DNA of 64,000 bases from Xanthomonas sp. DAR 34887 (GTDB taxonomy: Bacteria; Pseudomonadota; Gammaproteobacteria; Xanthomonadales; Xanthomonadaceae), in contig NZ_CP162490.1 of assembly GCF_041245805.1 (NCBI RefSeq), positions 3,511,001 to 3,575,000 on the forward strand, written 5' to 3'. How positions within the stretch are numbered: position 1 is the stretch's first letter; each line of letters begins with the position of its first letter. Below the pieces are notes generated by a model, which was not told the origin of the DNA, ran no database searches, and saw nothing but the letters and a program-made list of their open reading frames with translations. A program made the translations under genes and the position numbers. Positions 1 to 8,757 of this stretch are shown piece after piece.

Positions 1-75
1 AGCGGCCGGCGCCGGCTTGCGCCGCGCTGCGGCTTGCCGCACAGTGCGCGGCCCCCTGCCCGGCCCCGCAGCGAC

Positions 76-1434
76 ATGAGACTCGGCATCGATTTCGGTA
101 CCAGCAACTCCGCCGCCGCCGCGGTGATCGATGGCCGCGTGGTGCCGATCGGCTTCGGCGACCAGCACCAGTTCCGCACCACGGTGTACTTCCCCGAGGT
201 GATGCGCGACCCCTCCGATTTCGAACTGACCCCAGTGCTGGAGCGGCAGGTGGACGAGCTGATCGAGGCCGGGCGCCGCGATGCGGCGGCGGCCGGCCGC
301 GAGCGCAGCCGCGACGACCTGCGCCGCGACGCGATCCGGGTGGTGCGCCGGCAATGGATGGAGGCGCAGATGCGCGAGCCGCGCAGTTCCGCGGCGCTGC
401 TGCAGAACGCGGTGTACGGCGACGCGGCGCTGGATGCGTATTTCGTCGAAGGCGAAGGCAGCCTGGTGCAGAGTCCCAAATCGATGCTCGGCTACAACCT
501 GCATCCGCGCGCCAAGCAGACCATCACCGGCATCGCCACCCATATCCTCGAGCACATCCGCCTGACCGCCTCGCAGCAACTCGGCCTGCAGGTGCGCAGC
601 GCGCTGCTCGGGCGACCGGTGCAGTTCCGCAGTTCGATCGGCGAGGCCGGCAACGCGCAGGCGCTGCAGATCCTGCACAGCGCCGCGATCGCCGCCGGTT
701 TCGACGACATCGAGTTCCTGGAAGAACCCGCCGCCGCGGCGATGCATTACCACGCCGGCAGCGACGCGCGCCACGAGGCGGTGGTGGTGGATATCGGCGG
801 CGGCACCACCGACATCGCCCACGCCAGCGTCGGCGGCGCCGGCGCGCCGCAGGTGCATCGCGCGTGGGGCATCGCCCGCGGCGGCACCGACATCGACCTG
901 GCGCTGAGCCTTGCCAGCTACATGCCGCTGTTCGGCCGCGGCAGCACGCGCGTGCCGGCGCACCATTACGTCGAAGCGGCGATGGTGCAGGACACCACCC
1001 GCCAGCGCGATTTCCGCCAGCACCGCTACGACGAAGTGCCGCACCCGTACGACAGGCGGCTGCAGGCGCTGCAGGACACCGGCAACACCGCGCGCCTGTA
1101 CCGCGCGGTGGAGCGCAGCAAGATCCGCCTCAGCGACAGCGCGCAGCACGAAGAGGCGCTGGACTACATCGAAGCCGGGCTGCAGGTGCAGGTGCGCGCC
1201 GACGAGCTGACCCACGCCGCACGCAGCTATCTGGAAGCGCTGGGCGAACTGCTCGCGCAGGTCCGCAGCGATATCGACGGCGATCCGGCCGCGGTGTTCC
1301 TGACCGGCGGCATGTCGCGCGCCGGCTACATCCAGCAGGTGGTCGCCGCCGCGTTCCCGCAGGCGCGCCTGGTGCACGGCGATCCCTCGTTCGGCGTGGT
1401 CCAGGGCCTGGCGCTGGCCGCCGCGCAACGCTGA
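76..1434 (+). CDS. yegD: Hsp70-family chaperone-like protein, YegD type
   Basis: Cytoplasmic ATPase of the actin/Hsp70 fold. The nucleotide-binding signatures are clear: phosphate-1 GIDFGTSNS at the N-terminus, phosphate-2 VVVDIGGGTTDIA mid-protein, and the adenosine motif FLTGGMSRAGY near the C-terminus. At 452 residues it has the length of E. coli YegD (about 450), so the substrate-binding half of a full DnaK is absent. An upstream in-frame ATG at 34 would add 14 residues (Pro/Arg-rich), but the ATG at 76 puts the family motif at the very N-terminus and is preferred. No J-protein or exchange factor lies beside it. Its cellular role is not established; the family call is firm, the function is not. 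Confidence 0.9.
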   Translation: MRLGIDFGTSNSAAAAVIDGRVVPIGFGDQHQFRTTVYFPEVMRDPSDFELTPVLERQVDELIEAGRRDAAAAGRERSRDDLRRDAIRVVRRQWMEAQMREPRSSAALLQNAVYGDAALDAYFVEGEGSLVQSPKSMLGYNLHPRAKQTITGIATHILEHIRLTASQQLGLQVRSALLGRPVQFRSSIGEAGNAQALQILHSAAIAAGFDDIEFLEEPAAAAMHYHAGSDARHEAVVVDIGGGTTDIAHASVGGAGAPQVHRAWGIARGGTDIDLALSLASYMPLFGRGSTRVPAHHYVEAAMVQDTTRQRDFRQHRYDEVPHPYDRRLQALQDTGNTARLYRAVERSKIRLSDSAQHEEALDYIEAGLQVQVRADELTHAARSYLEALGELLAQVRSDIDGDPAAVFLTGGMSRAGYIQQVVAAAFPQARLVHGDPSFGVVQGLALAAAQR

Positions 1435-1672
1435 CCACGCAGGCAGCGTTGCGTCAACTTCGCCGCCGCGCGCGCCGGCCCGGCCGCGCGTGTGCAAATC
1501 GCTAGCGCAGCTTCCGTTCATACGCAAGGGGCGCGACTGGCGTAATATGCGCGGTCACGCTTCAGCGTCACGTTTCTACACGCGTCTCGTCCGGCCGTTT
1601 CTGTCGCCCGACTCGCTCCTCTTCTCGCGCCAGCCTCCGTCCCGCTTCGGGCCGGACCCACCGGGAGCGCCT

Positions 1673-2353
1673 GTGTCCGGCTACACCACCCAGATCACCA
1701 CGCTCAACCTGGGCGGCCAGGACTATCGCATCCGCTCGCTGCTCGATACCCAACAGTTCTCCGATCCCGACGCGCAGGCCGAAGCGGCTGGCATTTCCTC
1801 GGCGCAATGGAGTCTGTTCGGCAACGTGTGGCCGGCCGGACGGCTGCTCGCCGAAGCGATGGCGCTGTACGACTTCGGCGGCAAGCGCATCCTCGAGATC
1901 GGCTGCGGCCTCGGCCTGGCCAGCCTGGTGCTGCGCCGCCGCGGCGCCGACATCGTCGCCAGCGACCGGCATCCGCTGACCGAAGTGTTCCTGGCCTACA
2001 ACGCCGCGCTCAACGATCTGCCCGCGGTGCCGTACCGCCGCCTCGACTGGGACCAACCCAACCCCGAGCTGGGCCGTTTCGACGTGATCATCGGCAGCGA
2101 CGTGCTGTACGAACACCAGCATCCGGCACTGCTGGCCGAATTGCTGGAGCGGCATGCCACGGCGAGCGCGGAAGTGCTGATCGCCGATCCGGGCCGCGGC
2201 AACAGCGCCGCGCTGACCCGCGCGCTGGCCACGCAGGGCTACGCGCTCAGCGAACAGCGCGAAATGCCGCTGGGTCCGGACGATGTGCCGCCCTACCGCG
2301 GCCGCGTGCTGCACTTCCGGCGCGACGCCGCGCCTGCCGGCGGCGCCGCTTGA
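1673..2353 (+). CDS. class I SAM-dependent methyltransferase (Methyltransf_16 / METTL21-like)
   Basis: Soluble methyltransferase of about 226 residues. Motif I is ILEIGCGLGLASLVLR, followed by the acidic SAM ribose contact in VASDRHP and a post-motif RFDVIIGSDVLYE, the pattern of the family that contains eukaryotic lysine methyltransferases of the METTL21/FAM86 type. Substrate unknown; protein methylation is the family-based guess. The start is the GTG at 1673, preceded by GGGAGCG; the open frame runs back to 1490, but that stretch is Arg/Ser/Pro-rich and unlike coding sequence. The stop overlaps the presumed TTG start of the next gene (TTGA), which suggests translational coupling. Confidence 0.8.
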   Translation: MSGYTTQITTLNLGGQDYRIRSLLDTQQFSDPDAQAEAAGISSAQWSLFGNVWPAGRLLAEAMALYDFGGKRILEIGCGLGLASLVLRRRGADIVASDRHPLTEVFLAYNAALNDLPAVPYRRLDWDQPNPELGRFDVIIGSDVLYEHQHPALLAELLERHATASAEVLIADPGRGNSAALTRALATQGYALSEQREMPLGPDDVPPYRGRVLHFRRDAAPAGGAA

Positions 2354-2685
2354 GCGCGCAACCGGCAACGCCGCATGTCCCGGCCGAAACGTCCGTCGCC
2401 TGCGATCGCTGCGATGCGATCTGCTGCCGCCTGACCGTGCTGCTGATGCCCGAGGACAAGGTGCCCGAGCACTACACCGAGCATACCGCCGAAGGCCTGC
2501 ACGTGATGGCCCGCGACGAGGACGGCTGGTGCGTGGCGGTGGACAGCAAGCGCATGTGCTGCTCGATCTACGAACAGCGCCCGGCGATCTGCCGCAAGTT
2601 CACGATGGCCGGCCCGTATTGCCGCGACATCCGCCGCATCCACAACGATCAGTTGGCGCGCGGCATTCCCCTGACGATGTACTGA
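2350..2685 (+). CDS. YkgJ-family cysteine-cluster protein
   Basis: Small protein of about 111 residues with an N-terminal CxxCxxxCC cluster (in ACDRCDAICCRLTV) and further cysteines in RMCCSIYEQRPAICRKF, the pattern of the YkgJ/UPF0153 family, thought to bind zinc or an Fe-S cluster. No in-frame ATG precedes the essential cysteines; the only plausible start is TTG at 2350, which overlaps the stop of the upstream methyltransferase by 3 nt within TTGA. Translation is therefore probably coupled to that gene. The first internal Met (in LLMPEDK) would delete the cluster and is rejected. Function unknown. Confidence 0.8.
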   Translation: MSAQPATPHVPAETSVACDRCDAICCRLTVLLMPEDKVPEHYTEHTAEGLHVMARDEDGWCVAVDSKRMCCSIYEQRPAICRKFTMAGPYCRDIRRIHNDQLARGIPLTMY

Positions 2686-2704
2686 TGACTGCAGGAGATT
2701 CACC

Positions 2705-2905
2705 ATGGCACGTCCCACCAGCAAGACCCCGCCCCCGACCGCCAAGACCGCACGCAGCAGCGCCGGCGGCGACAAGGCGCAGAAAGGCCTCAGCCGCGAG
2801 CGGATCGAGGCCGACATGGCCGCGTTCCGCAAGGCCGGCGGCCGCGTCGAAGTGCTCGGCACCACCCGCGTGCTGAAGAAAGTCGACGAAGCCGAAGCCG
2901 GCTGA
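2705..2905 (+). CDS. small conserved-looking hypothetical protein
   Basis: 66-residue basic protein with a low-complexity Pro/Thr/Ser/Lys N-terminus and a more structured second half (LSRERIEADMAAFRKAGGRV then EVLGTTRVLKK). The start is supported by AGGAGATT ending 5 nt before the ATG at 2705. It lies 19 nt after the YkgJ-type gene and is probably co-transcribed. No domain is recognised; the helix-turn pattern could bind nucleic acid, but that is only a guess. Confidence 0.65.
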   Translation: MARPTSKTPPPTAKTARSSAGGDKAQKGLSRERIEADMAAFRKAGGRVEVLGTTRVLKKVDEAEAG

Positions 2906-3001
2906 GCATGCGCGCTGCGGTACCGCCGCAGGCGATGTCGGCGCCGCCTTCACGGCGCCGGACGATAATCCAGGCCCCTTCGGCTGCGGCAGACGCACGG
3001 C

Positions 3002-3796
3002 ATGCTCCTGCGATCCCTCTGCGCTGAACTGGGCCAGCCGGCCTGCGGCAATTGCCGCGATGGCGAACCGCTCGACTTCGGCATTCGCATGGCGTTCCAG
3101 CCGATCGTCGATGCACGCACGCGCACGGTCTACGCCTACGAAGCGCTGGTTCGCGGCGAGGACGGCGGCGGTGCGGCCGCGGTGCTGGCGCGGGTCGGCC
3201 CGCGGCAGCTGTACCGTTTCGACCAGACCTGCCGGGTACAGGCGATCGCCACCGCGGCGCGGCTGGGCCTGCGCACCCGGCTGTCGATCAATTTCATTCC
3301 CAATGCGGTCTACGAACCGGCGACCTGCATCCGCCTGACCTTGGCTGCGGCCGAGCGCTACGGCGTGCCGACCGGCGATCTGATCTTCGAGCTGAGCGAG
3401 TCCGAGCGCATCCACGACCTGCCCAAGGTGGTGCGGATCCTGCGCGACTACGCGCAGCGCGGTTTCCTGACCGCGATCGACGATTTCGGCGCCGGCCATT
3501 CCGGGCTCAACCTGCTCGCCGATTTCCAGCCGCATCTGCTCAAGCTGGACATGGCGCTGATCCGCGACATCGATAGCAGCGCGCCGCGCCGGCACATCGT
3601 CGCCGGCATCGCCGGCATGGCGGCGGCGCTGGGCTGCCAGGTGCTTGCCGAGGGCGTGGAAACGCCCGCCGAATACCGCGCGCTGCGCGCGTTGGGCATC
3701 GACCTGTACCAGGGTTTCCTGTTCGCGACGCCTGCGCTGGAGGCGCTGCCGGAGATTTCCGCCGAACGCTGGGACAGCCTGGAACACGCTGCCTGA
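3002..3796 (+). CDS. EAL-domain cyclic-di-GMP phosphodiesterase
   Basis: Stand-alone EAL protein of 264 residues predicted to hydrolyse c-di-GMP to pGpG. The metal and catalytic residues expected for activity are all visible: E47 in YEALVRG, N97 in SINFIPN, E130 in FELSE, D160/D161 in AIDDFGAGHSG, K181 in LLKLD, E217 in AEGVE and Q237 in YQGFLF. The first 25 residues are not EAL and carry three cysteines (C7, C15, C18), which could be a redox or metal-sensing extension. No transmembrane or other sensor domain. A diguanylate cyclase gene lies elsewhere in the window but nothing links the two directly. Confidence 0.9.
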   Translation: MLLRSLCAELGQPACGNCRDGEPLDFGIRMAFQPIVDARTRTVYAYEALVRGEDGGGAAAVLARVGPRQLYRFDQTCRVQAIATAARLGLRTRLSINFIPNAVYEPATCIRLTLAAAERYGVPTGDLIFELSESERIHDLPKVVRILRDYAQRGFLTAIDDFGAGHSGLNLLADFQPHLLKLDMALIRDIDSSAPRRHIVAGIAGMAAALGCQVLAEGVETPAEYRALRALGIDLYQGFLFATPALEALPEISAERWDSLEHAA

Positions 3797-3901
3797 GCGA
3801 CGCCCGGCAGCGCGCATGCGCTGCAACGCCGGCGTGGCGACGATGGCGCCTGCCACACTTGCCCGATGCGGCGACGATTGCGACCATCGCGCCTCCCCGT
3901 C

Positions 3902-4495
3902 ATGCCGAACCCGCCGATGTCCTCGCTCCACACCCTGCTGCCGCCCTCGGTCCACCGCTGGCTGGATCTGATCGTGCCGGGCGCGCAGATCGCGCTGATC
4001 GTGCTCGGCGCATGGCTGTTGCGCAGCTTGCTGCGGCGATTGGTGCGGCGACTGAGCGAGCACCACGCCTTGCCGCCCGAACTGACGATGCTGGCGCGCC
4101 GCGGCAGCGGCTTCGTGATCTACACCACCGCGCTGCTGCTGATCCTGGACCGGCTCGGCGTGTCCGGCACGGTGCTGTGGACCGCGTTCACCGGTTTCGC
4201 GGCGGTGGCGGCGGTGGCGTTCTTCGCGGCCTGGAGCGTGCTGTCGAACATCTTCTGCACGCTGCTGATCTTCGCCACCCGGCCGTTCCGCCTGCACGAC
4301 CACATCGAACTGCTCGAGAACGGCGAAAAACCCGGGCTCAAGGGCCAGGTGGTGGATATCAACCTGATCTACACCACGCTGCGCGAGGACCGCGGCGACG
4401 CGGGCGACAGCGTGCTGCAGATTCCCAACAGCCTGTTCTTCCAGCGCAGCACGCGACGCTGGCGCGGCCACCCGCTGCCGCCGGGGCTGGGTTAG
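3902..4495 (+). CDS. mechanosensitive channel, MscS family (small)
   Basis: Inner-membrane channel protein of about 197 residues. A hydrophobic segment (QIALIVLGAWLLRSLLRRLV) is followed by a second (FVIYTTALLLILDRLGV) and then the pore-lining TM3 plus beta-domain signature of MscS (TGFAAVAAVAFFAAWSVLSN, FATRPFRLHDHIEL, VVDINLIYTTLR, LQIPNSLFF). It lacks the long C-terminal alpha-beta domain of E. coli MscS. Start is uncertain: ATG at 3866, 3902 or 3917 are all in frame; 3902 is chosen because the earlier residues are Arg-rich and unlike a leader. Presumed role: release of osmolytes on hypo-osmotic shock. Confidence 0.8.
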   Translation: MPNPPMSSLHTLLPPSVHRWLDLIVPGAQIALIVLGAWLLRSLLRRLVRRLSEHHALPPELTMLARRGSGFVIYTTALLLILDRLGVSGTVLWTAFTGFAAVAAVAFFAAWSVLSNIFCTLLIFATRPFRLHDHIELLENGEKPGLKGQVVDINLIYTTLREDRGDAGDSVLQIPNSLFFQRSTRRWRGHPLPPGLG

Positions 4496-4598
4496 CGCGC
4501 AAGCGCACGTCCTAACAAGACACTGATCGCACGCAGGCTATCGTGCCTGGTCCGTGTGCTGCCTCGCGGCGCACGCCCCCTCTTCGACAAGGTGCCCC

Positions 4599-4871
4599 AT
4601 GGAACAACCCGTCCACCCGTTCGCCGAGCTGTTCGCCCAGTTGGGCCTGCCCACTAGCGAAACCGAGATCCGCCAGTTCATCGGCCGCCACTCGCCGCTG
4701 CCGGACACCATGCGGCTGGAGGAAGCGCCGTTCTGGACACCGGCCCAGGCGCAGCTGCTGCGCGAGGAGCGCATCGACGACGCAGACTGGGCGATGGTGG
4801 TCGATCAACTCAACATCGCCCTGCACGCGCGGCCGGTGCCGCCGGTCAGCGACGCCGCCAACGACGACTGA
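4599..4871 (+). CDS. DUF2789-family protein
   Basis: 90-residue soluble protein matching the DUF2789 pattern: FAELFAQLGLPTSETEIRQF, a PLPDTMRLEEAPFWTPAQAQ block and a DADWAMVVDQLN segment. The ATG at 4599 follows AAGGTG at a normal distance; an earlier in-frame ATG at 4554 gives a Cys/Ala-rich lead-in outside the family. Family function unknown; members are small acidic proteins of proteobacteria. No operon partner: the next gene is convergent. Confidence 0.85.
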   Translation: MEQPVHPFAELFAQLGLPTSETEIRQFIGRHSPLPDTMRLEEAPFWTPAQAQLLREERIDDADWAMVVDQLNIALHARPVPPVSDAANDD

Positions 4872-5117
4872 GCGCCCAGGGACGCCATCCATTCCCAAGC
4901 GGATCGCACCGCTCCTACACGTCGGATTGAACGAGCGCGTGTCCCCCGCGCGCTGAGACGGCAGCGCGCACACGCAACAGCGGCCCTGCGTGTTGGGCCG
5001 GTCAGGCCCCCAGCCGGGCGCGGCTTGACCTGACCGCCAGTCAGGCGCTGCGCCACGCGGCAGCGGCTGGCGACCTGACAGACCCAACGCGACCTACGCG
5101 GGAATGGAAGGCGCGCC

Positions 5118-5384
5118 CTAGCGCAGCTGGCTGTCCTTGCTGCCGCGGCGGTTGTAGCCGCTGTGCTCGTGCTGTTCGTGGTCGTGCACTTCCTGGCAGG
5201 CCACGCACAGGCGCACGCCCGGCACCGCCTTGCGCCGTGCCTCGGGAATCGGCGCATCGCAGTCCTCGCACCGCTCCAGGCTCGGCCCCTGCGGCAGCTG
5301 GCTGCGCGCACGCTTGATCGCATCTTCGACGGTCGCATCGATCTGGTCCTGCACCGCGCCGTCGTTCGCCCAGCCTGTGGCCAT
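5118..5384 (-). CDS. DksA/TraR-type C4 zinc-finger protein
   Basis: 88-residue protein with a four-cysteine zinc finger, C39-x2-C42 and C60-x2-C63 (ERCEDCD and LCVACQE), preceded by a short helical part (QDQIDATVEDAIKRARSQ). It resembles the short YbiI-like members of the DksA/TraR family rather than full DksA, whose long coiled coil is missing. The start at 5384 has AGGAGA upstream on the minus strand; an in-frame ATG at 5441 adds an unrelated stretch. The tail (HDHEQHEHSGYN) is His-rich. Probably acts on RNA polymerase by analogy; not demonstrated for this subgroup. Confidence 0.88.
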   Translation of the reverse strand: MATGWANDGAVQDQIDATVEDAIKRARSQLPQGPSLERCEDCDAPIPEARRKAVPGVRLCVACQEVHDHEQHEHSGYNRRGSKDSQLR

Positions 5385-5504
5385 CGCCGTCTCTCCTGTG
5401 TCGCCTGTCTTCGATGATGCGGCCGGCGCCAGTCGATTCAATGGCGGGCGCCTTCACATTGCTTGGGTATTCACGCAGGCCCCCTTCCCGCCTCGCGGCG
5501 ATGC

Positions 5505-6410
5505 CTAGCGTTGCGCCAGAAACCGCTGCAAGCGCGGCACCACGAAATCCAGGAACAGGCGCACGCGCTGCGGCAGGCGCGGGCCGCCGCGATACAGCGC
5601 ATGGATCTCCTCGGTATCGCCTTCCACCGCGTCCTGCAGCACTTCCACCAGGCGGCCCGCGGCAAGATCCTCGCGCACGTGATAATCGCCCAGCCGGGCA
5701 AGGCCGATGCCGGCGACGGCCATGCGCCGCACCGTTTCGCCATTGTTGGCGAGCAGCGCGCCGTGCACCGTGCGATCGACGATACGGCCGCTGTGCGCGA
5801 GCGGCCACACCGGTGCGGCACGGCGGAAATTGAAGCCCAGGCAGCTGTGCCGCGCCAGCGCATCGATGTTGCGTGGCGTGCCGTGACGCGCCAGATACGC
5901 AGGCGCAGCGACGATCTTGCGGTGCGCCACGCCGACACGCCGCGCCATCATGCTCGAATCCTGCAGGGCGCCGACGCGGAATGCGACGTCGGTGCGGTCC
6001 AGATACAGATCGACCATTTCGTCGGACAACGAAAGATCGACCACGATCTGCGGATGCGCCTGCCAGAATGCCGGCAGCAGCGGTTCCAGGCCGAGAATGC
6101 CGAACGCCACCGAGGCATTCACCCGCACGCTGCCGCCGGCGCTGGCCGCGCCACGCCCGAGGTCGCGCTCCACGTCGTCGAGTTCGGCGAGCAGCGACTG
6201 GCTGCGCTCGTAGTAGACCTGGCCTTCGGCGGTCAGCGACAGGCGCCGGGTCGAACGCTCCAGCAGGCGCACGCCCAGCCGCGCCTCGATACGGCCGATC
6301 AGCTTGCTGACCGTCGACGGGGTCATCCGCAGCAGGCGTGCCGCCGCGGAAAAACTGCCGGCATCCACGACCCGCAGGAACACCTGCATTTCGCCGGCCC
6401 GATTGTCCAT
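5505..6410 (-). CDS. LysR-family transcriptional regulator
   Basis: 301 residues, the usual LysR length. The N-terminal winged HTH is clear (MQVFLRVVDAGSFSAAARLL then TPSTVSKLIGRIEARLGVRL), followed by the ligand-binding domain with the CrgA/DmlR-like features typical of regulators of a neighbouring oxidoreductase. The start at 6410 gives the canonical N-terminus; upstream in-frame sequence to 6602 overlaps the promoter region. It is divergent from an SDR oxidoreductase gene, and the intervening region holds a 17-bp palindrome with a T-N11-A core, so it probably controls the SDR gene and itself. Confidence 0.92.
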   Translation of the reverse strand: MDNRAGEMQVFLRVVDAGSFSAAARLLRMTPSTVSKLIGRIEARLGVRLLERSTRRLSLTAEGQVYYERSQSLLAELDDVERDLGRGAASAGGSVRVNASVAFGILGLEPLLPAFWQAHPQIVVDLSLSDEMVDLYLDRTDVAFRVGALQDSSMMARRVGVAHRKIVAAPAYLARHGTPRNIDALARHSCLGFNFRRAAPVWPLAHSGRIVDRTVHGALLANNGETVRRMAVAGIGLARLGDYHVREDLAAGRLVEVLQDAVEGDTEEIHALYRGGPRLPQRVRLFLDFVVPRLQRFLAQR

Positions 6411-6420
6411 TGCGCCAACC

Positions 6421-6437
6421 TGTGAATTCGCTTCACA
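6421..6437. promoter_or_regulatory. probable LysR operator in divergent promoter region
   Basis: TGTGAATTCGCTTCACA is an inverted repeat with perfect 6-bp arms (TGTGAA/TTCACA) around 5 bp, and it contains a T-N11-A core. It sits 10 nt upstream of the lysR start codon on the minus strand and about 220 nt upstream of the divergent SDR gene. That position fits autorepression by the LysR protein. Binding is inferred from symmetry and position only. Confidence 0.55.
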
Positions 6438-6659
6438 GATCATAAGCAGGCCTGGCGGATTATCAAACCTGTCGCCGCGGCCTATCTTGGCCCTTCTCAA
6501 CTGAGCTGCAGACGGTGCCAGAAGCGAGCGAGCAGCCGCGACCACGCCCGGCAGCAGCGCGAATGCCGCACCGGCAGCCGTAGCGCGCCGCACCACAGCC
6601 AATTCCGCCGATGCGGCCAGCGCCGCACCGCCCCCATCTCACCGAAGAAGGATCACCTC

Positions 6660-7439
6660 ATGGACCTGCAACTCGACGGCAAGACCGTCCTCGTCACCGG
6701 GGCCACCGCCGGCATCGGCCTGGCCATCGCCCGCGCGCTCGCCGCCGAAGGCGCCGCGCTGATCATCTGCGGCCGCAACCAGGCCAATCTGGACGCGGCC
6801 GCCGCCAGCATCGGCGGCCGCGTGCGCAGCGTGCTGGCCGACCCGGCGACCGCGCAAGGCGCCGCAGCGCTCACCGCCGCGGTGCCGCAGGTCGATGTGC
6901 TGGTCAACAACCTGGGCATCTACGAATCCAAGGAATTCGGCGAGATCAGCGATGCGGACTGGCTGCGCTTCTTCGAAATCAACGTCCTCAGCGGCGCGCG
7001 CCTGGCGCGGCATTACCTGCCCGGCATGCTGGCGCGCGACTGGGGCCGGATCATCTTCATCTCCAGCGAAAGCGCGGTGCTGGTGCCGCCCAACATGATC
7101 CATTACGGCATGACCAAGACCGCGCAGTTGGCCATCTCGCGTGGCCTGGCGGCGACCACCAAGGGCACCCGCGTCACCGTCAACGCGGTGCTGCCCGGCA
7201 CCACGCGCTCGGCTGGCATCGAGGACTTCATGCGCAGCGTCGCCAGCGACCCGGACATGCCGCCCGCGGACATGGAGCGCGAGTATTTCGCCAAGGAACG
7301 CGGCAGCTCGCTGATCCAGCGCATGATCGAGCCCGAAGAGGTCGCCAGCCTGGTCGCTTACGTGGCGAGCCCGTTGTCGGCCGCGACCAACGGCGCGGCG
7401 TTGCGCGTGGACGGCGGCATCACTCCGACCATCGTGTGA
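6660..7439 (+). CDS. short-chain dehydrogenase/reductase (SDR)
   Basis: Classical NAD(P)H-dependent SDR of 259 residues. Cofactor motif TGATAGIG at residues 13-20, NNLG at 83-86 in place of NNAG, structural Asn in FEINVLSG, and the catalytic Ser-Tyr-Lys as SSESA, Y149 and K153 (YGMTK). The C-terminus ends with the usual SDR GAALRVDGGI. GAAGGATCACCTC precedes the ATG. Substrate not predictable. Divergent from the LysR gene and probably under its control. Confidence 0.92.
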   Translation: MDLQLDGKTVLVTGATAGIGLAIARALAAEGAALIICGRNQANLDAAAASIGGRVRSVLADPATAQGAAALTAAVPQVDVLVNNLGIYESKEFGEISDADWLRFFEINVLSGARLARHYLPGMLARDWGRIIFISSESAVLVPPNMIHYGMTKTAQLAISRGLAATTKGTRVTVNAVLPGTTRSAGIEDFMRSVASDPDMPPADMEREYFAKERGSSLIQRMIEPEEVASLVAYVASPLSAATNGAALRVDGGITPTIV

Positions 7440-7621
7440 CGCAGGCGCGGCGCGCGGAGGCTGCGGCCCGAGGTCGCCAATCCGTTCGCAGTGCAGCGTC
7501 CACGTCGGCGCGTACAGCGCATTAGGCCTGCCCGGTTGCCTCCTGGCGTCGATCATCGTGGCGCGAGGCGGCCATACCGGGGGGCCGCAGCTGCAGCGTG
7601 GCGGGCTGCACCAGCCGCGGG

Positions 7622-8647
7622 TCAGTCGTGCATCGCGGCCGGAACCTGCCCGTCGTAGCCGCTGTCGCGCAGGATCTGCTCGGGATCGCGCAGTTCCAGC
7701 AGCGTGCGCAGCGCCGCGCGCTTGTCCGTCTGGCCCTGGTAATAGGCCAGCAGCACGCGCTGGCCGATCCAGTAGCCCAGCTCCGACGGCCAGCCCGGCG
7801 GCGCACTGCCGTTGTTCCAGAACCAGCGCAGCGCGGCCTGCTGGCCTTGCGCATCGGGGTCGGCATGCGCCGGCCAATGCGCGAGCAAGGTCTGCCGATC
7901 GGCGCGGAACTGCCGCCACAGCGCGGCTTCCTGCGGCATCGCCCAGGCGTTGTCCGCGCCGCCCGGATCGCCGCCGGTGACCAGCGCAGCGACGAAATTG
8001 GCCGCGCCTTCGCGCAGCGCCCATACCAGCAGATCGCGGCGAGCCGGGTCGTCCTCGCTCAGCGCCGGCTGCAGGGCATGCAGGGTTTCGTGCGCGAACA
8101 GATGGCGCAGGCGCGCGCGGAACGCCTCGGGCTGGTCGATGCCGGCGCACGCCGCCTCCAGGCCGATCACCTGCGCGCGCGCATCGGCACTGCCGGCGGA
8201 ATTGCCGGCACCGAACAGCGCCACCACCGGCGGCAGGCGCGCCTGCGGCCACAGCCCGGCGTAGGCCAGGTAGATCGCGCGCAGATCGGCATCGGCACGG
8301 CGCGCCTGCGGCAGGCACACCGCGATCGCATGCCGGTACTTGTCCGGATCGGCGGCGACGGCCTGCGCCAGATGCGCCGCGTCGACGATCCGGTCCGGCG
8401 TGAACAGCTGCACGCCGATGCCGCCGGGCGCCAGGTAGCCGTGCTGCAACTGGCCCGCGGTGGGCCGACCATGCGCGGCCTCGAACACCTGCACGAAGCG
8501 CTCGGCATCGTCGATGCCGACGCGGACGGTGAGCGCATCCACCGGCGCATCGGCAGGCGCGGCGATTGCAGCGCATGCGGCCATTGCCAACGACAGCGCT
8601 GCGGCGAAGCGGATGGCGTACGGCGAGAATGAACGTCGATGCGGCAT
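7622..8647 (-). CDS. predicted exported Zn-dependent protease (DUF2268-like)
   Basis: 341-residue protein with an N-terminal export signal (IRFAAALSLAMAACAAIAAP). A zinc-protease motif HETLH lies at residues 186-190 (FAHETLHALQP) with a possible third ligand, E213, in the following LREGAANF helix, an arrangement like that of DUF2268 predicted Zn-proteases. Family assignment rests on motif and layout, not on long similarity. The cysteine at residue 25 could be a poor lipobox (MAAC). Co-oriented with the DUF2058 gene upstream, 110 nt away. Confidence 0.65.
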   Translation of the reverse strand: MPHRRSFSPYAIRFAAALSLAMAACAAIAAPADAPVDALTVRVGIDDAERFVQVFEAAHGRPTAGQLQHGYLAPGGIGVQLFTPDRIVDAAHLAQAVAADPDKYRHAIAVCLPQARRADADLRAIYLAYAGLWPQARLPPVVALFGAGNSAGSADARAQVIGLEAACAGIDQPEAFRARLRHLFAHETLHALQPALSEDDPARRDLLVWALREGAANFVAALVTGGDPGGADNAWAMPQEAALWRQFRADRQTLLAHWPAHADPDAQGQQAALRWFWNNGSAPPGWPSELGYWIGQRVLLAYYQGQTDKRAALRTLLELRDPEQILRDSGYDGQVPAAMHD

Positions 8648-8757
8648 CGGCAGGCACTCCGGTAACGCGATGGCGATGGCGCCGCATGCGATCGCTGCCG
8701 GCGCCTAGTGCTATGCAGCCGCCGCGGCGCAGCGGCCGGAAGGCCGCAAGCCGCCGG

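Noticed and set aside
354..1505. Long open frame overlapping yegD in another frame
   Set aside because: Arg/Ala/Gly-rich shadow typical of GC-rich DNA; the overlapping frame has full Hsp70 motifs.
2600..4471. 623-codon minus-strand open frame over the EAL and MscS genes
   Set aside because: No motif, composition of an antisense shadow; the plus-strand genes have complete catalytic signatures.
4872..5117. GGATCGCACCGCTCCTACA as a REP copy
   Set aside because: Resembles half of a REP-type unit but the palindrome is incomplete; too weak to list.
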